This document shows, one piece after another, positions 1-7,652 of a DNA stretch of 64,000 nt. The DNA lies in the NCBI GenBank assembly GCA_025060675.1, contig JANXBI010000037.1:1-64000 (forward strand), in the 5' to 3' direction. Each line of letters begins with the position of its first letter. The stretch's first letter is position 1. Under the pieces are notes generated by a model. That model had not been told where the DNA came from. It ran no database searches and was given only the letters and a program-made list of their open reading frames with translations. This stretch comes from Candidatus Caldatribacterium sp. Lineage in GTDB: Bacteria; Atribacterota; Atribacteria; Atribacterales; Caldatribacteriaceae. The position numbers were made by a program, and so were the translations under genes.

Positions 1-1
1 A

Positions 2-325
2 GGTGGAATTGCTATAGCTGTCGCTGAAGCAGCACTCTCTGGAGAGAGACTTTTCGGAGTTGATATTGACCTTGCGCCATGCGGGAACCTTAGGGAGGAT
101 GTTCTCCTCTTTGGGGAAAGTTGTGGCCGCGTATTGGTGAGCTTAGAAGAGGAGAAGCTTCGGCTCCTTGCGGAACGAGCAGAAAAATGGGGAATTCCTT
201 ATGTTGTTCTCGGAAAGGTTGGTGGGGAATCCTTAATCTTCCGGAGGGGACATTGGGTTCTTGTGGAGTGTCCTGTTTTGAGAGCCTTTGAGGTTTGGGA
301 AGGAGCAATAACGCAGCATGTATGA
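2..325 (+). CDS. purL: Phosphoribosylformylglycinamidine synthase PurL, C-terminal fragment
   Basis: This is the 3' end of a gene whose start lies before the window. The frame opens with GGIAIAVAEAALSG and ends ITQHV-stop. The glycine-rich segment followed by a helix of small residues is typical of the last AIRS-C (ATP-grasp-like) domain of PurL, which closes FGAM synthase in step 4 of purine synthesis. The gene overlaps purF by 8 bases, so the two are probably translationally coupled, and purL-purF adjacency is classic. Only about 107 residues are visible, so catalytic residues cannot be checked. PurM shares this fold but is less likely given the neighbour. Confidence 0.82.
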   Translation, partial: GGIAIAVAEAALSGERLFGVDIDLAPCGNLREDVLLFGESCGRVLVSLEEEKLRLLAERAEKWGIPYVVLGKVGGESLIFRRGHWVLVECPVLRAFEVWEGAITQHV

Positions 326-1715
326 GAAGTGTGGGATTTTTGGAGTTTATGGTCTTGAGAATGCCGCTGAAATTGCATACCTCGGGCTCTTTCTGCTGCA
401 ACATCGAGGACAAGAAGGTGCAGGAATTGTTGTCTCCGATGGACGAAGGTTCAAAGAACACCGAGGCATTGGTCTTGTCACTGAGGTCTTCGATACTGAG
501 AGTTTACAAAAGCTCACCGGTCATATTGCTTTAGGGCATGTGCGTTACTCGACCACCGGTGCGCCTTCCTCAAGAAATATCCAGCCTCTCCTCGGAGAAT
601 GTCGCTTTGGAACTTTGGCTATAGCCCATAATGGAAACCTCACCAACACCTTGACCCTCTGGCAGAAGCTTGGCAGAGGAGGTGCCATTTTTCAGTCTAC
701 TACCGATACAGAACTTATTCTGCACCTTGTGGCGCGTAGTGCCTTTGACAGCCTTGAAGATGCCCTAAAAGAGGCACTTTGGCAGATACGAGGGGCCTTT
801 TCAATCGGCGTGATATCTGCGAAAGCTCTTTTTGCTGCTCGGGATCCTTGGGGATTCCGGCCACTGTGCCTTGGGAGACTCCACGATGGATATCTCATAA
901 GTTCTGAAAGTTGTGTGTTTGATATCCTTGGAGCAGAGTTCCTTCGGGAAATCGAGCCTGGGGAGATGTTGGTCATTGATGAACATGGACCCCGTTCCTT
1001 TTTCTACGCGTACTCTTCACGGAAAGCATTCTGTGCCTTCGAAATTATTTATTTTGCCCGGCCTGATAGTGTTGTTTTTGGAAATCCGGTATACGAAGCG
1101 CGGAAAAAGATGGGTGCACTCCTTGCTCAGAACGAAGACTGTCTAGCCGATATGGTTACTCCTGTACCGGATTCAGGTATCTTCGCTGCTCTGGGTTTTG
1201 CAGAAGCTTCTGGTATACCCTTTGAGTTTGCTTTCATTCGGAGTCCCTATGTAGGCCGAACCTTCATCCAGCCTTCTCAGGACCTCCGGGATCTTGGGGT
1301 ACGACTTAAGCTTAACCCCCTGCGAAATCTCATTAAGGGGAAGCGAGTCATCGTTATCGAAGACTCTATTGTTCGAGGAAGCACTTCCTCCCAACGTATC
1401 GCAACCCTTAAGGCTGCAGGGGCAAGAGAGGTTCATATGCGGGTAAGCTCTCCGCCCCATCGTTTTCCCTGTTTCTACGGTATTGACTTCCCAACACGAG
1501 AGGAACTTTTAGCTGCCCGTATGAGCCTTGAAGGCATGAAGACCTTTCTTGGTCTCGACAGTCTCCGGTATCTTTCCCTCGAGGGCCTCAAGCAAAGCCT
1601 TGTTCCTCCGGAAGGTCAGTACTGTTTTGCTTGCTTTACCGGAGAGTACCCAATTCATCCTGAAGAGGGTATTGGGAAGCTCCTCCTTGAGGAGCATGTG
1701 GCTTCTTGGCGTTGA
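318..1715 (+). CDS. purF: Amidophosphoribosyltransferase
   Basis: PurF catalyses the first committed step of purine synthesis, transferring the glutamine amide to PRPP. The N-terminal Ntn glutaminase begins MYEKCGIFGV, so Cys5 would become the N-terminal nucleophile after removal of a 4-residue propeptide. The PRPP-binding loop VIVIEDSIVRGSTS lies at about residues 344-357. Cysteines 238, 385, 436 and 439 (the last two in YCFAC) match the four ligands of the [4Fe-4S] cluster in Bacillus-type PurF, which is oxygen-labile and suits an anaerobe. The 465-residue length is normal. The ATG lies inside the end of purL, and the gene overlaps the next one by 20 bases. Confidence 0.97.
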   Translation: MYEKCGIFGVYGLENAAEIAYLGLFLLQHRGQEGAGIVVSDGRRFKEHRGIGLVTEVFDTESLQKLTGHIALGHVRYSTTGAPSSRNIQPLLGECRFGTLAIAHNGNLTNTLTLWQKLGRGGAIFQSTTDTELILHLVARSAFDSLEDALKEALWQIRGAFSIGVISAKALFAARDPWGFRPLCLGRLHDGYLISSESCVFDILGAEFLREIEPGEMLVIDEHGPRSFFYAYSSRKAFCAFEIIYFARPDSVVFGNPVYEARKKMGALLAQNEDCLADMVTPVPDSGIFAALGFAEASGIPFEFAFIRSPYVGRTFIQPSQDLRDLGVRLKLNPLRNLIKGKRVIVIEDSIVRGSTSSQRIATLKAAGAREVHMRVSSPPHRFPCFYGIDFPTREELLAARMSLEGMKTFLGLDSLRYLSLEGLKQSLVPPEGQYCFACFTGEYPIHPEEGIGKLLLEEHVASWR

Positions 1716-2388
1716 CCTTTCTTGGGGATTCAGAAAGCCCTCTTGGGTATGCGTTTTCACACATCACAAAGGTAAAACCCGCTGGACAGAGTTTTTCTCT
1801 TTTGTCGATCTCACTGAGTGGGAGAGGTGGCTTTCTTCCTTTACCCCGTGTATTGTTGCTTTTGATGCCCCGCTTCAGGTATCTGTCGAAAGAGGGCTCC
1901 GGAAAGCAGAAAAAGAACTCCTCCCCTACCTTCGGAAGAGGCGTTTGGGCATTCTTCCCGTGAATCGCGAAATTGCTCGTTGCCGTTACCCAGCACTTTT
2001 CACCTTCTGGGAAAGCATTGCTCGCTACTTTTCCTTCGACCTTGCCTTCCCCCAAAAGGCAAGGTATGCTCTTGAAGTCTTTCCACCCCTTTCAGTCCTT
2101 GGGTTCTTTGGTGACAAAGGACTTAAGCTCTACAGAGAGAAGCATTTTTGGGAACTTGGGAAGCTCTTTGGAGAGAGTACCACCCCCTTTTGCGTGGAAA
2201 ACCTCAGCACTTGTCTTGTTGCTTGTCTTTCCTCACCATCTGGAAGAAAAGACCGTTTTGATGCCTTTCTCTGTGCCTGTACGGCGCTTTTTGCCTTCCT
2301 TTATGGAGAGAAAGCGCTACGGAAGTTCGGAGATAGCACAGGTTTTATCGTTGCCCCTTCGTGGAGTGGAGAGACTGAACAAGCTTAG
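1696..2388 (+). CDS. DUF429 family protein, RNase H-like fold
   Basis: A 230-residue protein of the DUF429 family, predicted to have an RNase H-like fold; no function is established. The family signatures visible are GVDLSW near the N-terminus, VAFDAPL about 45 residues in, and DRFDAFLCACTALFA near the C-terminus. These acidic positions could form a metal-binding triad. The ATG at 1696 was chosen because it gives the family N-terminus and has GAGGAGC just upstream. A longer reading frame back to 1549 only repeats purF in another phase. The start is nested in the purF end, so the genes are coupled. Its 3' end overlaps the opposite-strand flavodoxin by 44 bases. Confidence 0.75.
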   Translation: MWLLGVDLSWGFRKPSWVCVFTHHKGKTRWTEFFSFVDLTEWERWLSSFTPCIVAFDAPLQVSVERGLRKAEKELLPYLRKRRLGILPVNREIARCRYPALFTFWESIARYFSFDLAFPQKARYALEVFPPLSVLGFFGDKGLKLYREKHFWELGKLFGESTTPFCVENLSTCLVACLSSPSGRKDRFDAFLCACTALFAFLYGEKALRKFGDSTGFIVAPSWSGETEQA

Positions 2389-2833
2389 CGAGATCTCGGG
2401 CGTAAGCCTTGCATTCCTCTTCTGCTCGTGAATCGAAATTCTCAATGGCCACCGGTCCGTAATGACTTCCCTCAGACATTCCTTTAACGATCATTCCATG
2501 GATAAGAAGAGCTCCAAGAATGGAAAGGACGGTGGTCTCATTTCCTCCTGCAGGGTTCGCTGATGAGGCAAAGGCCCCTCCGACTTTCCCTTCGAGGTCG
2601 CCATGGAAGCGAACACTCTCATCGAGGAATTTCTTCACTTCGGCAGCCATAGTCCCATAGTAGGTAGGAGAACCAATAATAATGAGATCATAAGAAGGGA
2701 GTGCATCCAGGGGAAAACGTTCCACGTTGTAGAGATCGGTAGAAATACCTTCTTTCTGCAGAGCACTTGCAATGGTTTGAGCCATTTTCTCAGTAACACC
2801 TGTTCGAGTGTAATAGAGCACAACCGCCTTCAT
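2345..2833 (-). CDS. Flavodoxin-family protein (WrbA/FldA-like)
   Basis: A 162-residue cytoplasmic FMN-binding electron carrier or small NAD(P)H:quinone reductase-like protein. The phosphate loop is YYTRTGVTEKMA (residues 8-19). GSPTYYGTMAAEVKKFLD (residues 54-71) is the isoalloxazine-binding loop typical of the WrbA/flavodoxin_5 group, and GGAFASSANPAGGNETT follows as the next flavin loop. The ATG at 2833 is preceded by GGGAGG. It is transcribed alone, divergently from the V-ATPase operon. The partner is unknown; in anaerobes such proteins often protect against oxygen or shuttle electrons to reductases. Confidence 0.88.
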   Translation of the reverse strand: MKAVVLYYTRTGVTEKMAQTIASALQKEGISTDLYNVERFPLDALPSYDLIIIGSPTYYGTMAAEVKKFLDESVRFHGDLEGKVGGAFASSANPAGGNETTVLSILGALLIHGMIVKGMSEGSHYGPVAIENFDSRAEEECKAYARDLAKLVQSLHSTKGQR

Positions 2834-2877
2834 AAACTCGCCTCCCTCGGTTCTCTTTTCTTTGATGATACCATTCC

Positions 2878-2907
2878 TTGTCAAAGCCTGTCTCCTTTTG
2901 GTAATAT
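2878..2907 (+). promoter_or_regulatory. Putative sigma-70 promoter of the V-ATPase operon
   Basis: A -35 element TTGTCA (2878-2883) and a -10 element TAATAT (2902-2907) are separated by 18 bases and lie 31 bases before the first ATPase gene. The -35 overlaps a TTGACA on the opposite strand (2879-2884), so flavodoxin and ATPase promoters may interfere in this 105-base divergent spacer. This is pattern matching only. Confidence 0.5.
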
Positions 2908-2938
2908 ACTCTCCGAATTTTGCTTTGGGGGTCGTGCC

Positions 2939-3265
2939 ATGATTAGTGATATCATGGACCGTATTCGTAAAGTAGAGGCAGAGAAGGAGCGGGAAATTCG
3001 GGAGGCAGAGAAAGAGGCGGCGCGAATTCTTGCCCAGGTAGAGGCAGAGATATCTCATCTTCGTGAAGCATTGTTCGAAGAGGCGAGGGCAAAGGCTGCA
3101 GAAGTTTCCCAAGCAATTCTTGCTCGAGGGAAGGAAGAGGAGGAGGGAATTCACAAGGAGTACACGGAAAGGGCGCAACGTCTTAGAGAAGTCCTTGCTC
3201 GGCGTACCGCTGAGGTTGTCCAAGAACTTGTGAGGAGGTTGCAGAGTATCTATGCCGATAAGTAG
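2939..3265 (+). CDS. V/A-type ATPase subunit H (peripheral stalk, AhaH/NtpF-like)
   Basis: A 108-residue highly charged protein that is almost entirely predicted coiled coil, with long runs of Glu, Arg, Lys and Ala. It is the usual first gene of archaeal and bacterial V-type ATPase operons and pairs with subunit E to form the peripheral stalk linking A3B3 to subunit I. The call rests on composition, size and position rather than motifs. The ATG at 2939 is chosen as the first start after the promoter; ATG 2954 is an alternative and no strong ribosome-binding site decides. It overlaps the next gene by 14 bases. Confidence 0.8.
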   Translation: MISDIMDRIRKVEAEKEREIREAEKEAARILAQVEAEISHLREALFEEARAKAAEVSQAILARGKEEEEGIHKEYTERAQRLREVLARRTAEVVQELVRRLQSIYADK

Positions 3266-5216
3266 GATGCAACGGGTGAGTATCGTTGCACACCACAGCA
3301 AAGAAGCAGAAATTGTTGCTCTTCTCCAGGATCTTGGAGTATTTGAAATTTCCGCCATGGACGATGTTGCCGCCTTTGGAGAGCGACCGACTGTTTCCAT
3401 CGAAGAGCTTGAGCGTGCCTTGGGAGAGATTCGATATTGTCTCGACTTTCTGAATCGATACCGTCCTGAAAAGCCGTCTTTTTTGGAATCCTTTCTTCCA
3501 ACCCCCCTTGAGGTCTCAAAGAGGGAATTCCTCGCATGCAGCTTTAACCATGTTCCAGTGTATCGAGCATGTGTGTCTCTTGAGGAGCGACTCAACACCA
3601 TCCGTACCACGGTGAATCGACTTTCTGCGTACCTTGATTTCCTGTCTCGTTTTACGAATGTTCCTGTCCCCCTTGAAGACATAGGCGAGACTCGTTTTAC
3701 GAAGAGTATGCTCCTTGAGGTTCCTTCGGAAAAAAAGGGAAAACTCCTCGAAGAACTTGGGAAGCGAGGTTCACTCTGGGATCTTCTCGAATTCCCTGGA
3801 AAGGCACGGAGTACAATTCTCTTCCTCGTAGTACATAAGGATTTCTCTCCTCTTTGCGAGGAGGTGCTCCAGGAGCTTGGACTTGCTCCAGTCGTTTTCC
3901 CTCAAGCCTTTGAGGGAACACCAAAAGAGGCTGCAGAAAAGTTGCAATCTCGTATACAAGAACTGATGAAAGAACAAGAAAAACTTCTCGAGAAGGCAGC
4001 TCTTTATGTCCGCTTTGAGAGAGATTTAAAGCTCGCCCATGATTACTACGCTTCGCTCTCTGAGCGGCGACGCAAAGAGCAAGAAATCCTTCATACTCGG
4101 GAGACTATTATTATCAGTGGATGGGCTCGTGCTGAAGATGTAGGGAAAATTGAGCAATCTCTTCAAGCCATAGGGAGTGAGTGGGTGTTACTTGCTCGAG
4201 ATCCTAAACCGGGAGAAGAGGTACCTGTTGATCTTCGAAACGGTCCATGGACGAAGAATTTTGAAGTCCTTACTCGACTGTATGGCCTTCCGAACTACTG
4301 GGAACTTGACCCTACGCCGTTTCTGGCACCCTTCTTCTTCCTCTTTTTTGGTATCTGTCTCGGAGACGTGATCTATGGCTTGATTCTCGCTCTTCTTGGC
4401 TTTCTTGCTCCAAAATTCCTTCGTGCTCCTGAAGGGGCAAAGCGTTTCTTCCACATGCTAGGCTGGGGGGGGATAGCCTCAATCGTCGTTGGGATGGCCA
4501 CTGGTTCCTGGCTAGGAGATACTTTCGACTACCTCCCAGGTTTCTTGAGAGTTGTAACGCACTTTAAAAGGACCCTTACGGTGATTGATCCAATCACGAA
4601 CCCGCTACCGATGCTTCTCTTTTCCTTACTTCTTGGCCTTGTCCAGGTTCTGGTTGGCCTTCTTGTGAGTTTTGTTAAAGAGTGGAGGAGAAAAAACTAC
4701 GTTTCTGCCATTTTAGACCAGCTCGGCTGGTTTGCATTCATTCTCGCTATTGTTCTCTACATTGGTTCAACGCAGTTTGTCTTGCTGAAACCAATTGCCA
4801 CACCGTTTCTTGTGGGAACAGCGCTCTTTCTTGTAGCAACCCAGGGGAGGCAAAAGAAGAACCCCATTATGAAAATCCTTTCGGGGATTCTCAGTCTCTA
4901 CGGAGTTATTTCTTACCTTGGGGACGTTCTTTCGTATTCGAGGCTTTTTGCGCTAGGCCTCTCGAGTTCTATTATAGCGATTCTTGCTCGAACTCTCGGG
5001 GCTCTCTTTGGAGGTTCTCCTTACATCGGCTGGCTTGTTGGGCTTTTCGTTGCACTTCTCTTTAACCTTTTCAACTTGGTTATGAGTGGCCTTGGAGCCT
5101 TCGTGCACTCAGCACGTTTGCAATATGTTGAGTTCTTCACAAAGTTCTATGAGAACGGAGGAAGAGAGTTTCAGCCTTTTGGTTACAAGACGAAGTACAT
5201 TAGAATACAACAGTAA
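3252..5216 (+). CDS. V/A-type ATPase subunit I (membrane stator a-subunit)
   Basis: A 654-residue subunit I. The soluble N-terminal half (residues 1-340, with coiled coil around 215-285) contacts the E/H peripheral stalks. The C-terminal half has about eight hydrophobic segments and forms the ion half-channels against the K ring. The start MPISRMQRVSIV fits the family pattern (Met-x-Ile-x-x-Met-x-x-Val). GDVLSYSRLFALGLS in the last third is the conserved helix holding the arginine that interacts with the ring carboxylate. Length is normal. It starts within the end of subunit H. Confidence 0.95.
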   Translation: MPISRMQRVSIVAHHSKEAEIVALLQDLGVFEISAMDDVAAFGERPTVSIEELERALGEIRYCLDFLNRYRPEKPSFLESFLPTPLEVSKREFLACSFNHVPVYRACVSLEERLNTIRTTVNRLSAYLDFLSRFTNVPVPLEDIGETRFTKSMLLEVPSEKKGKLLEELGKRGSLWDLLEFPGKARSTILFLVVHKDFSPLCEEVLQELGLAPVVFPQAFEGTPKEAAEKLQSRIQELMKEQEKLLEKAALYVRFERDLKLAHDYYASLSERRRKEQEILHTRETIIISGWARAEDVGKIEQSLQAIGSEWVLLARDPKPGEEVPVDLRNGPWTKNFEVLTRLYGLPNYWELDPTPFLAPFFFLFFGICLGDVIYGLILALLGFLAPKFLRAPEGAKRFFHMLGWGGIASIVVGMATGSWLGDTFDYLPGFLRVVTHFKRTLTVIDPITNPLPMLLFSLLLGLVQVLVGLLVSFVKEWRRKNYVSAILDQLGWFAFILAIVLYIGSTQFVLLKPIATPFLVGTALFLVATQGRQKKNPIMKILSGILSLYGVISYLGDVLSYSRLFALGLSSSIIAILARTLGALFGGSPYIGWLVGLFVALLFNLFNLVMSGLGAFVHSARLQYVEFFTKFYENGGREFQPFGYKTKYIRIQQ

Positions 5217-5222
5217 AGGGGG

Positions 5223-5708
5223 TTGTTGTCCGTGCTTGTGGATGGGCTGGTATTTGCACTGCTTGGTTCTGCACTCGCTATTGGCCTTGCCGGGATCGGT
5301 TCTGCGGTAGGTGTTGGCATTGCTGGACAGGTTGGGGCTGGTGTTATGACCGAAGACCCTGGAAAATTTGGGCAAGTGTTACTTCTCCAGGCACTTCCAG
5401 GAACCCAGGGAATTTATGGGCTTCTTGCTGGATTCTGGGTACTCATTAAGCTTGGTCTCTTTGGTGGAACACCGGTGTCAGTCACTGTAGCTCAGGGTAT
5501 GCAGATTATGTTCGCTTGTCTCCCCGTAGCCATTGTAGGTCTTCTCTCCGGAATTGCCCAAGGAAAAACAGCAGCAGCATCCATTGGCCTTGTGGCTCGA
5601 CGTCCTGAGGAAACAGGGAAAGCTATCATTCTTCCAGCCATGGTTGAGACATATGCGGTTCTATCCCTTCTTGCTACTATTCTCCTTTTGAACTCTATCA
5701 AGCTCTGA
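5223..5708 (+). CDS. V/A-type ATPase subunit K (rotor ring proteolipid), sodium-type
   Basis: A 161-residue, four-helix duplicated proteolipid forming the rotor ring. The start is TTG at 5223 (TTG 5226 also possible) behind AAAGGGGG. The first hairpin has LPGTQGIYG (residues 58-66) and the second has SGIAQGK and VETYAVL. The residues that bind Na+ in Enterococcus hirae NtpK (Leu61, Thr64, Gln65, Tyr68, Gln110, Glu139) correspond here to Leu58, Thr61, Gln62, Tyr65, Gln113 and Glu142. Only the second hairpin keeps the carboxylate, as in NtpK. I infer Na+ translocation. Na+ coupling would suit an organism with a leaky membrane at high temperature. Confidence 0.95.
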   Translation: MLSVLVDGLVFALLGSALAIGLAGIGSAVGVGIAGQVGAGVMTEDPGKFGQVLLLQALPGTQGIYGLLAGFWVLIKLGLFGGTPVSVTVAQGMQIMFACLPVAIVGLLSGIAQGKTAAASIGLVARRPEETGKAIILPAMVETYAVLSLLATILLLNSIKL

Positions 5709-5720
5709 GAGGGTGAGGAT

Positions 5721-6317
5721 ATGCCCCTTGAAGATATCCTGAAGCGAATCGAAGAAGAAGCCGAATCTCGCAAGAACGCTATTCTTGAGAGTGCTCGGAA
5801 AGAGGCAAAGGCTCGGCGAGAAAAAGCACGACTGGGCATCGAAAAGGAAGTTGCTTCCTTTCTTGAGCACAAGAGGCGTGAGGCAGAGCTTGAAGCACAA
5901 CGGATAGTTGCTGAAGCAAGACTCCGGGGAAGGAACGAATTGGCACGGGTAAAGCAGGAAGCGCTGCAGAACCTCCGAAAAGAACTTGAGGCTCGCCTCC
6001 TTGATGTTATCGAAAAGCAGTATGAGTCTTGGTGGAAGCACGTGCTCCGCAAGGCTGTAGAGTGGGGTGACGAGGAGGTCTGGATGTTTCCAGAAGAAGC
6101 GAAGAGATTGGGAACTCATTTCATTGAAGCGTTGAACAACGAATTTGGGTACCGTCTCTCTTTTGGTGGGATTCTTGAAAGCGCGAGTGGACGAGGGTTT
6201 CTGCTCAAACGCGGTGGAATGACCATTGACGTAAGTCTTCAGGCACTCCTTGAAGACTTCTTCCGCCGCAACGAAAGAGACATCGCACTTGCACTCTTCC
6301 AGGGTGTTGAAGCATGA
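5721..6317 (+). CDS. V/A-type ATPase subunit E (peripheral stalk)
   Basis: A 198-residue subunit E. Residues 1-105 are a charged coiled coil that pairs with subunit H. The C-terminal globular part ends with SGRGFLLKRGGMTIDVSLQ and LALFQGVEA; the conserved G-G-x-x-x-x-x-G and D-x-S-L-x-x-L features of vATP-synt_E are visible. It lies between K and C as in the Enterococcus ntp order, 12 bases after K and overlapping C by 4 bases (ATGA). Start ATG 5721 follows GAGGGTGAGG. Confidence 0.9.
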   Translation: MPLEDILKRIEEEAESRKNAILESARKEAKARREKARLGIEKEVASFLEHKRREAELEAQRIVAEARLRGRNELARVKQEALQNLRKELEARLLDVIEKQYESWWKHVLRKAVEWGDEEVWMFPEEAKRLGTHFIEALNNEFGYRLSFGGILESASGRGFLLKRGGMTIDVSLQALLEDFFRRNERDIALALFQGVEA

Positions 6318-7321
6318 GCACAGCAAAAAACTATGCTTATCTTGTTGGTCGAGTACGGGTCTTAGAACGAGGCCTTCTTACTCCAAGGATTCTTGATGCC
6401 CTCCTTCGGGCTGAGGATCTCGAACAAGCTCTTCGGGTTGTAGCAGAGATTCCTTACCTTGGTGAAGCTTTTCAAGGGATTGTTTTGAATCCTCAAAGCA
6501 TCGACAGAGTTTTGAACGAACATTTTTCTGGCATTGTCGGTGATTTTGCGAAGGAAAAAGAGGGAGAAGACGTTGCGGGTTTCTTTCTCCTCACCTTTGA
6601 TACTACAGCCTTGAAGCTTGCGGTCAAGCACTTTATGTTGAGAAAGCCACTCGAAAAAACGTATCTGGCCTCTTTTGATCCTCGAAAGGTCATAAGATTC
6701 CTCAGCGGAGAAGGGAGTGAATACTTCCCAGAACATCTTGTACAGACTCTTCGAGAAATTCAAGAGCTCCTCGAGAGCCATCCGGGAAACGTGCAGGGTG
6801 TGGAATTCATTTGTGACCGGTTCTTCCTAAAGGGAACTTATAATCTTGCAAAACGCATGCAAGGGCCGCTTCAGAAGTGGTACTATCTCTACATTATTTT
6901 CGCGTATCTTCGTAGTGCTTTCCGAGCTCGATACCAGGAAAGAAAGCCTGATACTCTGCGTCTTTTGTACTTCGACAATACCTTGCTTGGCGAAAAGGAG
7001 CTCCTTGAGATGCTCTCCCTCTCCGATGAGAAAATTCCGGAGTACCTCGAACATCTTGGGTTTGCTTTTGTGCTTCCTGAGGCTGGAGCTTTCCGGAACG
7101 ATCCATACTACATTGCAGAGGTTGAGCGGAAAATGGACAACTACCTGCTGTCCTTTCTCCGCCAACACCGGTGGGAAACCTTTGGCCCAGAACCTATTTT
7201 CGGTTTTCTCTTTGCTAAGTTCATAGATATGAAGAATTTGCGAATCCTCCTCGAAGGGAAGTACTTTGGCCTTGAGGGAGACGTGCTCCGGAGAAAACTG
7301 CGGGAGTGCTACTATGAGTAA
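6314..7321 (+). CDS. V/A-type ATPase subunit C (central-stalk cap)
   Basis: A 335-residue subunit C (AhaC/NtpC, equivalent of eukaryotic subunit d), which sits on the rotor ring and connects it to the D-F shaft. The N-terminal YAYLVGRVRVLERGLL is the typical opening, and the protein is largely helical. The segment FIDMKNLRILLEGKYFGLE near the end matches the family's conserved D-x-x-N-L-R region. The gene begins in an ATGA overlap with E and overlaps F by 8 bases. Confidence 0.93.
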   Translation: MSTAKNYAYLVGRVRVLERGLLTPRILDALLRAEDLEQALRVVAEIPYLGEAFQGIVLNPQSIDRVLNEHFSGIVGDFAKEKEGEDVAGFFLLTFDTTALKLAVKHFMLRKPLEKTYLASFDPRKVIRFLSGEGSEYFPEHLVQTLREIQELLESHPGNVQGVEFICDRFFLKGTYNLAKRMQGPLQKWYYLYIIFAYLRSAFRARYQERKPDTLRLLYFDNTLLGEKELLEMLSLSDEKIPEYLEHLGFAFVLPEAGAFRNDPYYIAEVERKMDNYLLSFLRQHRWETFGPEPIFGFLFAKFIDMKNLRILLEGKYFGLEGDVLRRKLRECYYE

Positions 7322-7652
7322 AGTGTACTTTGCTTTTGTTGGCGGAGAAGAGAAAGCGTTGTGTTTCCGGGGTATCGGGTTTGACGTCTTTCCAGTTCGT
7401 ACAGAGACGGAGTTGATTTCCATTCTCCCCACACTTCGGAAAAACCAGTATGCTATCATCTTTACAGAGTGGCGCTTCTACGACGCCATTAAAACCCATT
7501 TTGAGGATCTCCGAGGAGATGCATTACCAGTTATTTGTGCCATTCCTACAAGTGTTCGCGAGATAGGTAGAGGCGGGAGCATGATGCGCAAACTTGTGGA
7601 GATGGCTATCGGAAGTAGCATTCTGATTCAGGGAGAGGAAGAGTCACAATGA
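7314..7652 (+). CDS. V/A-type ATPase subunit F
   Basis: A 112-residue subunit F of the central rotor shaft. The Rossmann-like N-terminus VYFAFVGGEEKALCFRGIGF and the strand YAIIFTEWRFYDAI are typical. The ATG at 7314 overlaps the end of subunit C by 8 bases and gives the family N-terminus. The frame can be read back to 7266 but this adds nothing family-like. It overlaps subunit A by 4 bases. Confidence 0.92.
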   Translation: MSKVYFAFVGGEEKALCFRGIGFDVFPVRTETELISILPTLRKNQYAIIFTEWRFYDAIKTHFEDLRGDALPVICAIPTSVREIGRGGSMMRKLVEMAIGSSILIQGEEESQ

